64,000 bases of DNA from Ctena decussata (taxonomy: Eukaryota > Mollusca > Bivalvia > Lucinida > Lucinidae): contig OZ022502.1 in assembly GCA_963989385.1 (NCBI GenBank), positions 48,043,454-48,107,453 of the forward strand, in the 5' to 3' direction. The position numbers were made by a program, and so were the translations under genes. The notes under the pieces were generated by a model. The model was not told the DNA's origin. It searched no databases and was given only the letters and a program-made list of their open reading frames with translations. Positions 55,701 through 64,000 of the stretch are shown piece after piece. Within the stretch, counting starts at the first letter, position 1, and every line of letters begins with the position of its first letter.

Positions 55701-58700
55701 TGACCCATGTTCCTTCTTCGGAATGTATTCTCCGCTCTTGAAGGAACTCTTTAAGATATTTATTTCTTAAAAAAGAAACTATGCAGTTGACTTAGAAATA
55801 AAATGTGTACTCTTTTATACAAAGATATGGGCAAATTTGGTTTCAAAATGTGCGAAATTTCTTTAGTAAAATAATACATTATTTCCAAATTATACTAGAT
55901 TAATATCTTTACGCTTGAATGCCATGGGGTGCCGAATAAATTATGCACAATTTAATTTCTGTAGCAGACGTTTCTGCAACTTGCATCTGGTGTCAGCGTT
56001 TCTGACGTTCCTAGTTAGTTTAACTGCCATAGAAATACCATCATCTACCTGCGTTGATCCATAGGATTCTGGTTGGTTGTTTTTGGTTTAACGGCCCTTT
56101 GAGACAGTCTAAATCGGGCCGTTTCCCAGAGAGAGGGAGAAAGTAGAGAGAAATGGCAGACAAGAGAAAAAATGTACAAACAACCCCAACCCACACCTAC
56201 CGCAAGTACAGTAGGACCTTGCCCTACTATTCCCCAAATCAGTAGGACGCTCTTGCACCGGAAGTTACACACAGCACCATCGTACCACCCAACCACTCCC
56301 ATGATACGTAGGAGATGAGGACATACCATATATAGATGCTGATTCATTTTCATATTCACTGTCGAAGTCTGAGGTCAAAAAATATTTAGAATAGATATTA
56401 AAATATGCTACTTTTACTTTTCGCTCCCAGATGATTCCAGCGTAAAGAAATATAATTATTGCGGATCAAGATTTTGAGATTGTTTTTGCTTGACTTATAC
56501 ATCTTACAGAAAATGGCGTGGTATTTTTAGAGGGGGAAATCCCCGTCTCATATCCGAATTATATAATCCATGTAAATACCTACCGATATCAGAGTTTTAA
56601 AAATAAATCTGACGTTAACTTTGCTAACCTGACATTTGTAAAAATGCTCCTGGTCGGTTGTGCGTGTCATATTTAGCAACAGAGTGCTCAAACACCTGCC
56701 ACAGATATTTCCCTTTGATAGTGATCATATCAATGGTATTACCAAATGGCTGCACTGTCAACACTTGACCTTGGGATATAGGTCCTGAAGAAAACCAAAA
56801 TAAATGCAAATGACTTGACAATGACAGTGAGAACCACGCCTTTCCATTATATGAATTTCAAGTAGATCTCACTTATAATTCGAGAGGAGCATGGCATGCA
56901 CTGTGTATGTCATGCTCCTCTAGAGTTATACATGTAAGTAAAATGATGCCATCTGTTACCATAGCAACATAGAATAACCAACTGTTGTGCATAGTGCCTT
57001 AACAGAAAGACGTCTCGGTGACGCATTCAGACATCAATATGAACTTTTAGTTGCAATGGTAACAGATTTATGACGTCATTGGTACTGGAGCATGGCAAAC
57101 AGTGTTTGCCATTCTCGACCAAGTTTTCAATGACAAAACAACTTTAACTTCTTTCAACAGAAACTTCAAACAATTTCTTAAACGTTTTTATTTTCATTTT
57201 ATTTAATTCTGTGTTTATACAGATAATGATTGAATATACAGCTTATCTTAACCAATATACTCGTAGATCAGGGATTTTCTTTTTCTTTCTATTTTTTTTT
57301 TTTTTTTTTTTGTAAAGTACTTCCTTCCCTAAATTATGTTTGTGATGGAAGGTATTTGTCAAAAGTAAGTAGAACTTTCCGATCGGTGATAGCAGTGTCA
57401 ATGAACGTCGACGATAACGTCCGCCTTATTAAACCGGCAAAACTGCGCATGTGCACGCACAAAGCATAACAAACCGAGGTATATATTATACATTATATTA
57501 TGGTTGTAATGAGTTTTGTACCCAGACACTGTAGAATTGTTGAACAAGGACGACAAGACCAACAACAGCATGATCAGTGCAGACCCAGGTCAGACGCCGC
57601 AGGGTGCGAGACCTAATGAGGGGTCAACATTCTTTGAATAAAATTTCCAGCAATTTATATAAGTAAGTTCTGAATAGTAAAGTCCCTTGGAATACACCAA
57701 AGAGAAGAAAATAGCAGACTCGGTTTAACCTAGACTGCTTATAACAAGTAATGAATTTTGAGTCACGGACACGTCCCCTAGCACCGGCTCCGGCGGAACT
57801 CTATTTTCAAAATTACTCTAAATTACTATAAAATGAGAAAAAATAGAAATCGGGCACCTCTAAAATGAGCCGCGACACAAGAAAACCAACAATGTGGTTG
57901 TGCGCCCAGCGCAGACTAAGATCAGCCTAGGCATCTGCCCAGTTTGATTAGACTCTTCGTTAAGTGCTCAAAGGGTAGCTAAGGATCTAAGCTACCTCCA
58001 TGGGGACAGCGAAGGCTCTGATCAGACTGGGCGGATGCCCAGGCTGATCTGAGTCTGCGCTGGGCGCACAACCACATTGTTGGTTTTCTCGTGTCGCGGC
58101 TCAAATAATGAATGTACCCATCTAACGAATGCAGAAAGAAGAGCCCACTAGGTATAACAATGGCTTAGCCTACCTGGTTCAGTTGATGCTCTTATTCCCC
58201 CACCATTCTTAATAGCTATGGAGGCAAGGGCCCATGTGTCATTATCAGTCTTCATGTTGATATGGTACCAGATCATGGCATCTGTGATCAAGTTACCTAC
58301 GGGATTAAACATTGTGTCAGCAGTTTTGAAATCTAGGCCAGGGCCGTATTTATAAAACCACTTAAGTAGTGGCTATGTTGTTGCTAAGGCAGAGTTTCTA
58401 TCAAGGAGATTCCTTACAACTATGACATTTGCTCAGAGCAAATTTCAAAGTTGTAGAGAACCTCCTTCATAGAAATTTAGCCTTAGCAACAGCATAGCAA
58501 CCACTTAAGTCGTTTTATAAATAAGGCTCCAGTTGTTCAAAACTATGACGTCGTCAGTTAAGAGAAGTTTTAAACGCAATGTGTGCAAAAAAAACCACTA
58601 CCATGTTTTGATAAAACGAAGTAAGGAGCTTTTGCACTCCAAAAATCCTCACATTTTGTCGGCAAAAAGATTGAGATATTTGCTTTTGTATGTACTAGCG

Positions 58701-60953
58701 AATCCTTGACTAACGACATCGTTAACCCTTAATGCGCCAAAAAGCAGACGACAAAATTTACGTCTGCAGAATTTCAAAAAAAGGTTTCATCAAAGGGATA
58801 TCATATTGAGAATTCGAACACTAGAGGGCAAACGGTGTAGATTCTGATGAGGTGGCTCATTATGAGCCACCTCATCTGGATTTACACTGTTTGCCAATTC
58901 AACAATTTTAATTTTTGGCGCTTTAAGGGTTAAGTTCACGATGCTATGAACAACTGGGCCTTGCTTTTATGTCGCCATGTTAGTTTCTAGTTATACAGTA
59001 CACTGTGAATTTGTGTGGTCAAGAATGACGATATACAATATTAATCGAGCTGGCACTGCCTTTATGTGCTTTCCACATACAGTCAACTCTCGATATCTCG
59101 AAGTCGAACTTCAGCCAAAACTACTGATATCTCAAAGTAAATTTTCTGGTCCCAGAAAATTTACTTTGAGATATCAATTGTTTGAGAGAACAGGAGTTGA
59201 AATAAAAACAATATAGGAAATACTCGTATATTCTTTGATATAAGAAGATACTTTGAGATATCGGTGTTCGAGATATCGGGTGTTGACTGTACATACTTAA
59301 GGTTATGTTTCCAAAGAATGTTTTTTTGTTTGTTTGATTTTTTGTTGTTGTTGTTGTTGTTTTATTATTACCCTGTCTTGGCGTTCTTGGAAGTGTGCTT
59401 CTTATATGTGGAATGTACATCTACAGTATTCCTCAAAACTATTTAGATTGCATTTTGGCTCTCAGTTGCTGCTAGTCATACGTTTTAGCAACATTTTAAA
59501 TCAGTGAAAGTCAATAATTTTTGTACAGATTTCTCCTGCTGTAAGTCTGCTCTTGTTGTGTCTCGCAAAAGTATATTTGGGAGATTTGCGATGTCCGTTA
59601 CATTTACATAATTTCTAAAATCCATTGAAATTGCATTTTTGCTCTCAGCTGCTGCTAGTAATAAGTTTTCAACAACAATTAATTTAAATTAGTGAAACAC
59701 GAGAAATGAAACACTCATTTTTTTAAAATTTGAAATACAAGCATGACAATATAATGAAGGTTCCTTCCAACTGTTTTTCGGCGAATATTGGCTAGAGAAC
59801 ATTCCAGTAATAATAATGTACCTGTTTGGCTAGAATATCTTTGCTGCAAATGCAAAAGCTACCTCCATGCGGACTGCAAAGACTCTGATCAGACTGGGCG
59901 AATGCCCAGGCTGATCTGAGTCTGCGCTGGGCGCACAACCACATTGCTGGTTTTCTTGTGTCGCGGCTCATATATGCTTCTTATCATCCGCCTATAAATT
60001 CTGCCGTAAATAGACAAAGAAGCTTACCAGTATTACATTCCCTGAGTCGACACTGTTGTGGATCCCCTTCTAGCCTTACTGCTGTCGAACCAATTATTTT
60101 TGCCCTGGTTGCCTCAAGTGGCTTTTTCATTCTTTCGATATCCGCAAGCATATCAGCATCTGATTAAATATACATTTTAAGGAATACAGCCATATAACAT
60201 AGCACTCTAATCTCAATATTCAAAGGGATAAGTCGTACAAGTTTTTGCTTTTAGCTGTTTAGGTACAACTTATGTTTTCCTACCTTTTTAGAAAGGGAAA
60301 CGAATTTCTTTGCTATCTATTAGCTAATCTGTCCAAACGGATTTTATCTTAAAGGAGAGAATTTGCTCTCCTTGCAGCAAATTATTTCCTTTCAGGCTTG
60401 GTCCCTCGTGAGAAGGGAGGCAGAATGAACAAATACATTTGCTTCTTCATTCTTCATAATCAGTTTTTTATTTGCGTTACATCATAAAATTATCTTGCGC
60501 CTTTACATACATAGTTAGTTCATCTCTAGTACTCGCGCAATTTTGTTTCCATTTGACAGTTTAAGATTGAAGCTTCTGCATATAGTAAGGCAAATTATAA
60601 CAAAGCTTTTCGACTTATGTGTATAAATAGCATGACAATACACAATATTGGCTTTGATGTAAAATAACTGGTGGGTTTATCACTACACTCCAAAAAGTGG
60701 CCAAACCAAACATTTCGGTTTGGCCACCTTTATGCGTTTTGTAATAACTTCAACGATTCATCTTCTAAAAGCAGAAATTTTGTTCTTAAATGCTTTCCAT
60801 GCACTTGAGGTATGTAGTGTTGTTAAAATTTAGTAGAACTTCAAGTCATATCCATACATAACTGACCTGTTCTTGTTGCTGATATGCTAATGGTACATAT
60901 TTATCAGGAAACGGTTCGGACATGGGGTTAAACGAAACTGAATTGGAACATCT

Positions 60954-60999
<46 letters not shown>

Positions 61000-62064
61000 G
61001 CTCTGTTTTAAATATATCTTCTTCTTACCCTCTTCACTTAAGGCTGTTCTCACAGCAAAACTACCCCTAGTTTAATTAATTATATGTTCGTATAAACCTT
61101 TCTTAATTGTCTATTGTTTGAAAATCGTATGCACTCAGATATTGTTGCAAATGCATGTTAAAAAGGAGGCGATAATTATAATTCTAATGCACTTACAAAT
61201 GTAACGCGATGTCTGATTGGATAACGTCAAAAATTTGCGACAGTATATTCTGCGATATACAGTCGCATATCCGACGTCATTAAGAAACGTCGTTTCTCAT
61301 TGGCTGACGTATGGTTTTACGCATCTGAAAGCGCTTGCTAAGGGTGCAAAGTAGCACACTTTTAAAGGTGAAAATGTGAAAAGTGCGTTAGAATGGGGAT
61401 AACTGTATTAAAAATTGTCATTTGGGGAGGTAAATCGTCGGTTTTATGGTCGCAAATTGCGTTTTACGGCTCCGCTGGCGCGTCGCCGTAAAACGAAATT
61501 TCCGACCATAAAACCGATGATTTACCTCCCCAAATAACAATTTTGGATACAGTTATCCCCTAAGTTATTTAGCTTGTTATTGAACGCCTTCATATGATAG
61601 CTGTAAAACCTGTATATGTTTATATGATAAATAAAATACTGTTCAAGCTAAACTAATCGGCAAAGCTTGCATTTGAAGCAAAAAATAAAATAGCGTATTT
61701 TGATTACCATAGATTGTCTTCTAGAGACAGGTCACAGACATAACTTTGTCATCAAAAAATCTTAACCGCAATGCAAAGTGATGGCAGCTGCGAATATTGA
61801 TTGGCAAATTTATGTCTGTGGTGTGAAGGAACTGACCCAAGGTTGTTGCCTTAGGAATCTTACCTTGAGGAATGGTATGGTCTAGTAATATGGGATTTCC
61901 AGACCAGCTCTGCACATCAAAGTTTTCATCAAATGTGACGTTGATGAAACCCATGTATTTACCCCACGCATACGCCTGGACAACAAGGACTTTTCTGCCA
62001 GACGCTTGAGTAATGACGGTAGGATAATCGCCTTCTATTTTCTCAGTAGAGGGTGGTTTTGTAC
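49526..62064 (-). CDS. NT5E: CD73-type ecto-5'-nucleotidase, 3' six exons (5' part outside the window)
   Basis: Six exons (62,064-61,864; 60,159-60,028; 58,296-58,174; 56,784-56,629; 51,877-51,674; 49,788-49,526), all phase-1 junctions, join into 379 codons of the C-terminal half. Family role: a GPI-anchored surface enzyme that hydrolyses AMP to adenosine. Substrate-pocket residues known from human CD73 are present: Arg after Cys in QCRLREC, Asn and Arg in NGGGIR, Phe in QPFGNT, Phe in GDFLIRGGDG and its Asp. Cysteine pairs corresponding to human 353-358 (QCRLREC) and 476-479 (RCNRC) are kept, but the 365-387 pair is absent (GNLITDAM, SIAIKNGGG). The tail (LYLSLTLFVFSVLPLGRLL) fits a GPI-attachment signal. 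The metal-binding N-terminal domain must lie beyond 64,000. Bivalves have several such paralogues, so the symbol denotes the family. Confidence 0.93.
49870..50690 (-). repeat. Tandem array ending in a hairpin (HINE-like), copy B
   Basis: Partner of 21,140-21,977, in the nucleotidase E5-E6 intron. The right half differs clearly from copy A, including indels near 50,480 and 50,590. Confidence 0.8.
50800..51037. mobile_element. Foldback MITE, family M1, copy 6
   Basis: TGATCCACGACACGTCAAAA to CGCGGATCA; partner of copy 4. Confidence 0.85.
51414..51649. mobile_element. Foldback MITE, family M1, copy 7, beside nucleotidase exon E5
   Basis: TGAGCCGCGATACGACC to CGCCGCTCA. The element starts 24 nt inside the intron from the E5 donor (exon ends at 51,674). 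It is outside the duplicated block and more diverged. Confidence 0.8.
51674..51877 (-). CDS. NT5E: 5'-nucleotidase exon E5
   Basis: 204 nt between TTTCTCCGTAG and GTAAGT. Encodes ARVVYNLQKQPGSRVVSLDV, then RCNRCHVP and VGDFLIRGGDGYDVF. Holds the adenine-stacking Phe and the ribose-binding Asp known from the family. Confidence 0.95.
51997..52032. repeat. 36-bp palindrome with a CRE-like centre
   Basis: AACCTTGATTC and GAATCAAGGTT flank ACGTCATGACGT, almost perfectly symmetrical. In the E4-E5 intron. Confidence 0.85.
52508..53200. repeat. 110-bp direct repeat pair flanking a 78-codon frame
   Basis: 52,508-52,617 and 53,090-53,200 share AAAGTAGATCTACGACGACA through TATTCACAGTGCAGT with about four differences. 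Between them is a minus-strand frame (52,913-53,149) ending KYCHSVLR. The right repeat supplies a T-rich tract and CGTAG acceptor to that frame. Unrecognised; possibly a retroposed or exon-like piece. Confidence 0.6.
52913..53149 (-). CDS. Possible exon or ORF, unrecognised
   Basis: The likely coding part begins after a CGTCGTAG acceptor at about 53,096 and reads IYFPSTEFITK-like or, in the longer frame, SIHRIHHKGEKLPFLPKP to LRKYCHSVLR with a stop. No homologue is recalled, and it lies in a nucleotidase intron on the same strand. Confidence 0.2.
   Translation of the reverse strand: MLSKTDAYIQNFLFVVVDLLSIHRIHHKGEKLPFLPKPDEFPIPCRVSTLGNLSFGLAAKSDISFEDTLRKYCHSVLR
53495..53655 (-). mobile_element. 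SINE-like retroposon S1
   Basis: Reverse complement S1: GGTTAAACGGCCCTTTGAGA, TTTCAGTCTATATCGGG, CCACCCGCACCTACTGCAA. Confidence 0.7.
53757..55106 (+). mobile_element. HINE/pearl-like element with inverted sub-ends and about 160-bp tandem core
   Basis: The left end ATCCCCCGACCGAA is the inverse of the right end TTCGGTCGGGGGAT (55,093-55,106). Hairpin at 53,760-53,783, microsatellite CCGTCCGTCCGTCCGT, then five units marked by TTGAATACC(C/T)TTTGGAATATT near 53,848, 54,003, 54,168, 54,325 and 54,470. The flanking phrase GCAAACAAGCCATTTTT occurs just left of the element and again at 55,262. The most complete element of this class in the window. Confidence 0.85.
54744..54768 (+). repeat. C25 homopolymer
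   Basis: 25 C followed by TC and A10. On the nucleotidase pre-mRNA this is G25, a potential G-quadruplex. Confidence 0.95.
55107..56065. other. Nucleotidase E4-E5 intron, repeat-derived, no gene
   Basis: Contains GACCTTGAAAAAGGGTCAAGG palindromic motifs and the host-repeat flank of the preceding element. Nothing coding seen. Confidence 0.45.
56068..56290 (-). mobile_element. SINE-like retroposon S1, longest copy
   Basis: GGTTGGTTGTTTTTGGTTTA to GCACCGGAAGTTACAC, covering every S1 block in one piece on the minus strand. Confidence 0.75.
56629..56784 (-). CDS. NT5E: 5'-nucleotidase exon E4
   Basis: 156 nt between GGTTTTCTTCAG and GTTAGC (a weaker donor). Encodes PISQGQVLTVQPFGNTIDMI, then FEHSVAKYD and GAFLQMS. 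Carries the PFG Phe of the substrate pocket. Confidence 0.95.
56886..56937. repeat. 52-bp hairpin (GAGGAGCATGGCA / TCATGCTCCTC)
   Basis: Inverted repeat in the E3-E4 intron. A related half (GGAGCATGGCAAACAGTG) is at about 57,087. Confidence 0.65.
57866..58103. mobile_element. Foldback MITE, family M1, copy 8
   Basis: TGAGCCGCGACACAAGAAAA to TCGTGTCGCGGCTCA, 71 nt from the E3 donor. One of the best-preserved copies. Confidence 0.9.
58174..58296 (-). CDS. NT5E: 5'-nucleotidase exon E3
   Basis: 123 nt between CCCGTAG and GTAGGC. Encodes NLITDAMIWYHINMKTDN and AIKNGGGIRASTEP. Keeps the NGGGIR motif; lacks both cysteines of the second family disulfide. Confidence 0.95.
58342..58530. mobile_element. 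189-bp foldback element
   Basis: GGCCGTATTTATAAAACCAC is mirrored by CGTTTTATAAATAAGGCTCC, with inner GTTGCTAAGGC/GCCTTAGCAAC stems. Confidence 0.75.
58726..58929. mobile_element. piggyBac-like MITE with TTAA target duplication
   Basis: CCCTTAATGCGCCAAAA and TTTTTGGCGCTTTAAGGG are inverted tips directly flanked by TTAA on both sides (58,722-58,725 and 58,930-58,933). The centre holds a perfect GAGGTGGCTCAT/ATGAGCCACCTC palindrome. Confidence 0.85.
59080..59289. mobile_element. Tigger/pogo-like MITE with TA target site, copy 2
   Basis: CAGTCAACTCTCGATATC to ATCGGGTGTTGACTG with TA flanks. Internal order identical to 12,940-13,145. Confidence 0.82.
59856..59970. mobile_element. Half of an M1 MITE (copy 9)
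   Basis: Only the right half, AAGCTACCTCCATGCGGACT to GTCGCGGCTCA, remains, 58 nt from the E2 donor. Confidence 0.8.
60028..60159 (-). CDS. NT5E: 5'-nucleotidase exon E2
   Basis: 132 nt between TTTAATCAG and GTAAGC. Encodes ADMLADIERMKKPLEATRAK, then GSTAVRLEGDPQQCRLRECNT. Holds the conserved Cys pair and the phosphate-side Arg. Confidence 0.94.
60160..61863. other. Nucleotidase E1-E2 intron
   Basis: Contains a CT run (60,955-60,994), a dispersed repeat shared with 25,690-25,920 (61,178-61,385) and the foldback at 61,394-61,562. No other gene seen. Confidence 0.5.
61394..61562. mobile_element. 169-bp foldback element
   Basis: GGGGATAACTGTAT is mirrored by ATACAGTTATCCCC, and GGGGAGGTAAATC by GATTTACCTCCCC, with a CG-rich ACGGC.../GCCGT loop stem. 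Confidence 0.78.
61864..62064 (-). CDS. NT5E: 5'-nucleotidase exon E1 (first one inside the window)
   Basis: 201 nt between CACCTTTCAAG and GTAAGA. Encodes TKPPSTEKIEGDYPTVIT, then GRKVLVVQAYAWGKYMGFIN and GNPILLDHTIPQ, matching the junction between the metallophosphatase and C-terminal domains of the family. Phase 1 at the 5' end requires at least one more upstream exon. Confidence 0.95.
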
Positions 62065-62084
62065 CTTGAAAGGTGAAACATAAG

Positions 62085-62318
62085 TGAGCCGCGACACGAC
62101 AAAACAAACAATGTGGTTGTGCGCCCAGCGCAGACTCCGATCAGCCTGTGCATCCGACAAGTCTGATCAGACTCTTCGCTAAGCGCTTAAAGGTTAACTA
62201 GGGGTATGCTACCTCCATGCGGGCAGCGAAGACTCTGATCAGACTGGGCGGATGCCCAGGCTGATCTGAGTGCGCTGGGCGCACAACCACATTGTTGGTT
62301 TTCTCGCGTTGCGGCTCA
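62085..62318. mobile_element. Foldback MITE, family M1, copy 10, abutting the E1 acceptor
   Basis: TGAGCCGCGACACGACAAAA to GCGGCTCA. Only 18 nt separate the element from the acceptor AG of exon E1, so the branch point is probably inside it. Confidence 0.88.
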
Positions 62319-62319
62319 T

Positions 62320-62920
62320 TAGTCTTTTTCATTTCCGAACGAAGATACCGAACAAAAGAAAGGTTCGAAGCCCGCTGGATACGTTTATATTAACAATTTA
62401 GACCAAGATACCAAGGTCTGTCTGCAATGTTTGACACGTAACGCAGCAAGAAGGCCCTTAAGATGTCAAACTTTTTTTACAATTTCACAACCATTCATAA
62501 CACACTCGAGAAACAAACGTAAAATAGATATCATTTCAAAGAGCATATTGGGAGCTTTACTAACCTTTAGACAGAAGGCTATAAAATATTATCATTTGCA
62601 TAGAAATGCACGTGCAAAACCTCCAAATATTCCGTGGTGAAAAGTATACAAAACATCATTGTTTTATAATGAGTTTACAGTCGACATTCTAACAATTCCA
62701 CAGCTACTTTCATATTGAAGTTTGGTCATGTGGTTGTCAAGATAATAAAGATTGAATTTCTCATCTAATTTGCATAACTTATAATTTATGTTAAGAACTC
62801 TGATACACGGCCGCTTATCTCCGTCAGCACAACACCGTGTTGTGTATAGGAAAATGTGCAGGAGATTTCCGGTGGTTCTGCAGGCGATTCGAAAATAAAG
62901 GTCACGAAAGGTAGGTAATT
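62320..62920. other. Unassigned sequence in the upstream nucleotidase intron
   Basis: No N-terminal nucleotidase exon found here. Two 60-70-codon frames lack splice context. Confidence 0.4.
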
Positions 62921-62921
62921 A

Positions 62922-63292
62922 CATTGTGCACACGGCCACCAATCCAGCTCATTCATCGCATATACCAATAGGGCAAAACTTTCTGTTCCTTATTTTTGGG
63001 ACCAAAATTCCATAAAACAGGCAATGCTATGCGATGGGGCATTCATTGGAATTTTGGACACAGGTATTGGTTTATAAAGAATCTTATGCTTGACCGTTTG
63101 AAATGCTTTGTAGCGGAGAAAAGGGCACTTTCTCCAACTTCAACGCAGATTCTCCTTTCACTCTGTGATCCAGAGCATTACTTTTAAGGTATGTTGTAGG
63201 TCGGAATCAAGGTCTCAAAAATAAGGAACAGAAAGTTTTGCCCCATTGGTATATGCGATGAATGACCTGGATTGGTGGCCGTGTGCACAATG
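62922..63292. mobile_element. 371-bp foldback element with about 75-bp arms
   Basis: ATTGTGCACACGGCCACCAA...GTTCCTTATTTTTGGGAC is mirrored by GTCTCAAAAATAAGGAAC...GGCCGTGTGCACAAT. A further inverted piece (CTACCTTTCGTGACCTTTAT) at 63,981-64,000 pairs with 62,894-62,913, so the structure may be nested in a larger inverted repeat that runs past the window. Confidence 0.75.
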
Positions 63293-64000
63293 CAATTAAA
63301 CAAAGAAAGCGGGACGAATGTAAGTACCCAATTGACAAACTAGCATGACTTTCGTACCATTTAGTTCTAACAGAAGCTTTGCAGTGCAAATGATTGACTG
63401 ATAATTCAATCCCCTGATTGCTGGAGTCGTTATTTTCATTTTAATTAGTATGCTTAATGCAGCATAGGCATTGTACAGCCAAGTGTACGAATCTGAAAGC
63501 TGTGCGAATCTGTACCATGCCATGCTACTACATTATTTACGTTATAAAACAGTTAAAAACGGTCATTGGTGGCACAAAATAAAACAATCTCCTGCACCGC
63601 CACCTATCACCTTCAGCACCACCGATCTCCTGGATCACGAATTCCACAACAACTTTCATTATCTGGGCTGAAGGAAGGTAGCAAATTCTGTTTAGGCTCG
63701 TAACTGGTACGTATATGAGAGACCTTTAATACACAGGTGATAGATGAAAACATAAATACTCGGCGACTTCAGGAATGCAAATTTGAAATGTTTGCATGTC
63801 AACAAAACGGCCACCTCCATGACCTCGCTCCGGGAAAAAATGGAAATCTGTTGTATAACTGAGAATCTGGCTTCGATCAAGACTCGTATTCATAGAAAAA
63901 CGATTGAAGGGTTGCATGACATTTTCCTTTTCTTTTGTTTTACGCTGGAAAAGAATATATCCCTTTTAAACCGAGACACCTACCTTTCGTGACCTTTATT
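63293..64000. other. Unassigned end of the window
   Basis: No exon supported on either strand. It should be intron of the nucleotidase gene, provided the 5' exons lie beyond. Confidence 0.4.

Overview
This is eukaryotic DNA, most likely from a marine bivalve mollusc. The evidence is split genes with GT-AG introns, low coding density, a deuterostome/lophotrochozoan-type 5'-nucleotidase, and dense non-autonomous DNA transposons of the pearl/Helentron (HINE), piggyBac-like, Tigger-like and foldback kinds, plus tRNA-derived SINEs. Species assignment is an inference. There is no prokaryotic operon structure, CRISPR array or rRNA gene. Most open reading frames longer than 60 codons in the window are chance or repeat-derived.

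Three gene units can be built by joining exons with matching phases. (1) Gene A (+, 11,959-18,985) and (2) gene B (+, 39,400-47,704) are paralogues. Each has four coding exons with identical phases and encodes a small, cysteine-free secreted preproprotein (183 and 181 aa): signal peptide, short propeptide, a RRKR furin-type site, then a conserved domain of about 133 aa. That domain weakly recalls the C-terminal domains of bacterial polymorphic/contact-dependent toxins. (3) A CD73-type ecto-5'-nucleotidase (NT5E family, minus strand) is represented by its six 3' exons (62,064 down to 49,526), ending in a GPI-attachment-like hydrophobic tail. It converges tail to tail on gene B. Its 5' exons should lie beyond base 64,000. 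A near-identical orphan copy of its last exon (20,807-21,069) converges on gene A. A fourth, unrecognised coding piece is a 203-codon coiled-coil/Ser-Thr-Pro-rich exon at 1,341-1,952 (minus), with a decayed duplicate beside it at about 531-840.

The layout is dominated by a local duplication. An old, diverged part pairs 5.6-12.2 kb with 28.1-39.6 kb (interrupted by insertions) and carries exon 1 of each paralogue. A younger part pairs about 14.8-22.54 kb with 44.7-51.28 kb and carries exons 2-4 plus the nucleotidase terminal exon. Inside the younger part, about 19.4-21.6 / 48.1-50.3 kb is nearly identical, which suggests recent gene conversion.

Region by region: 1-1.25 kb duplicated foldback MITEs and exon fragment; 1.3-2.0 kb coiled-coil exon; 2.76-5.62 kb 145-bp tandem array with an ACGT microsatellite and hairpin; 5.6-12.2 kb old duplication block with a tandem-repeat element; 12-19 kb gene A; 19-22.5 kb MITEs, orphan nucleotidase exon, HINE-like array; 22.5-28 kb intergenic with a 434-bp foldback and a dead Tc1-like transposase; 28-39.4 kb second block, invaded by a roughly 6-kb insertion that holds a SINE, a TIR element and repeats rich in AAGATGGC motifs; 39.4-47.7 kb gene B with a HINE-like element in intron 1; 49.5-62.1 kb nucleotidase gene full of transposons in its introns; 62.1-64 kb repeats.
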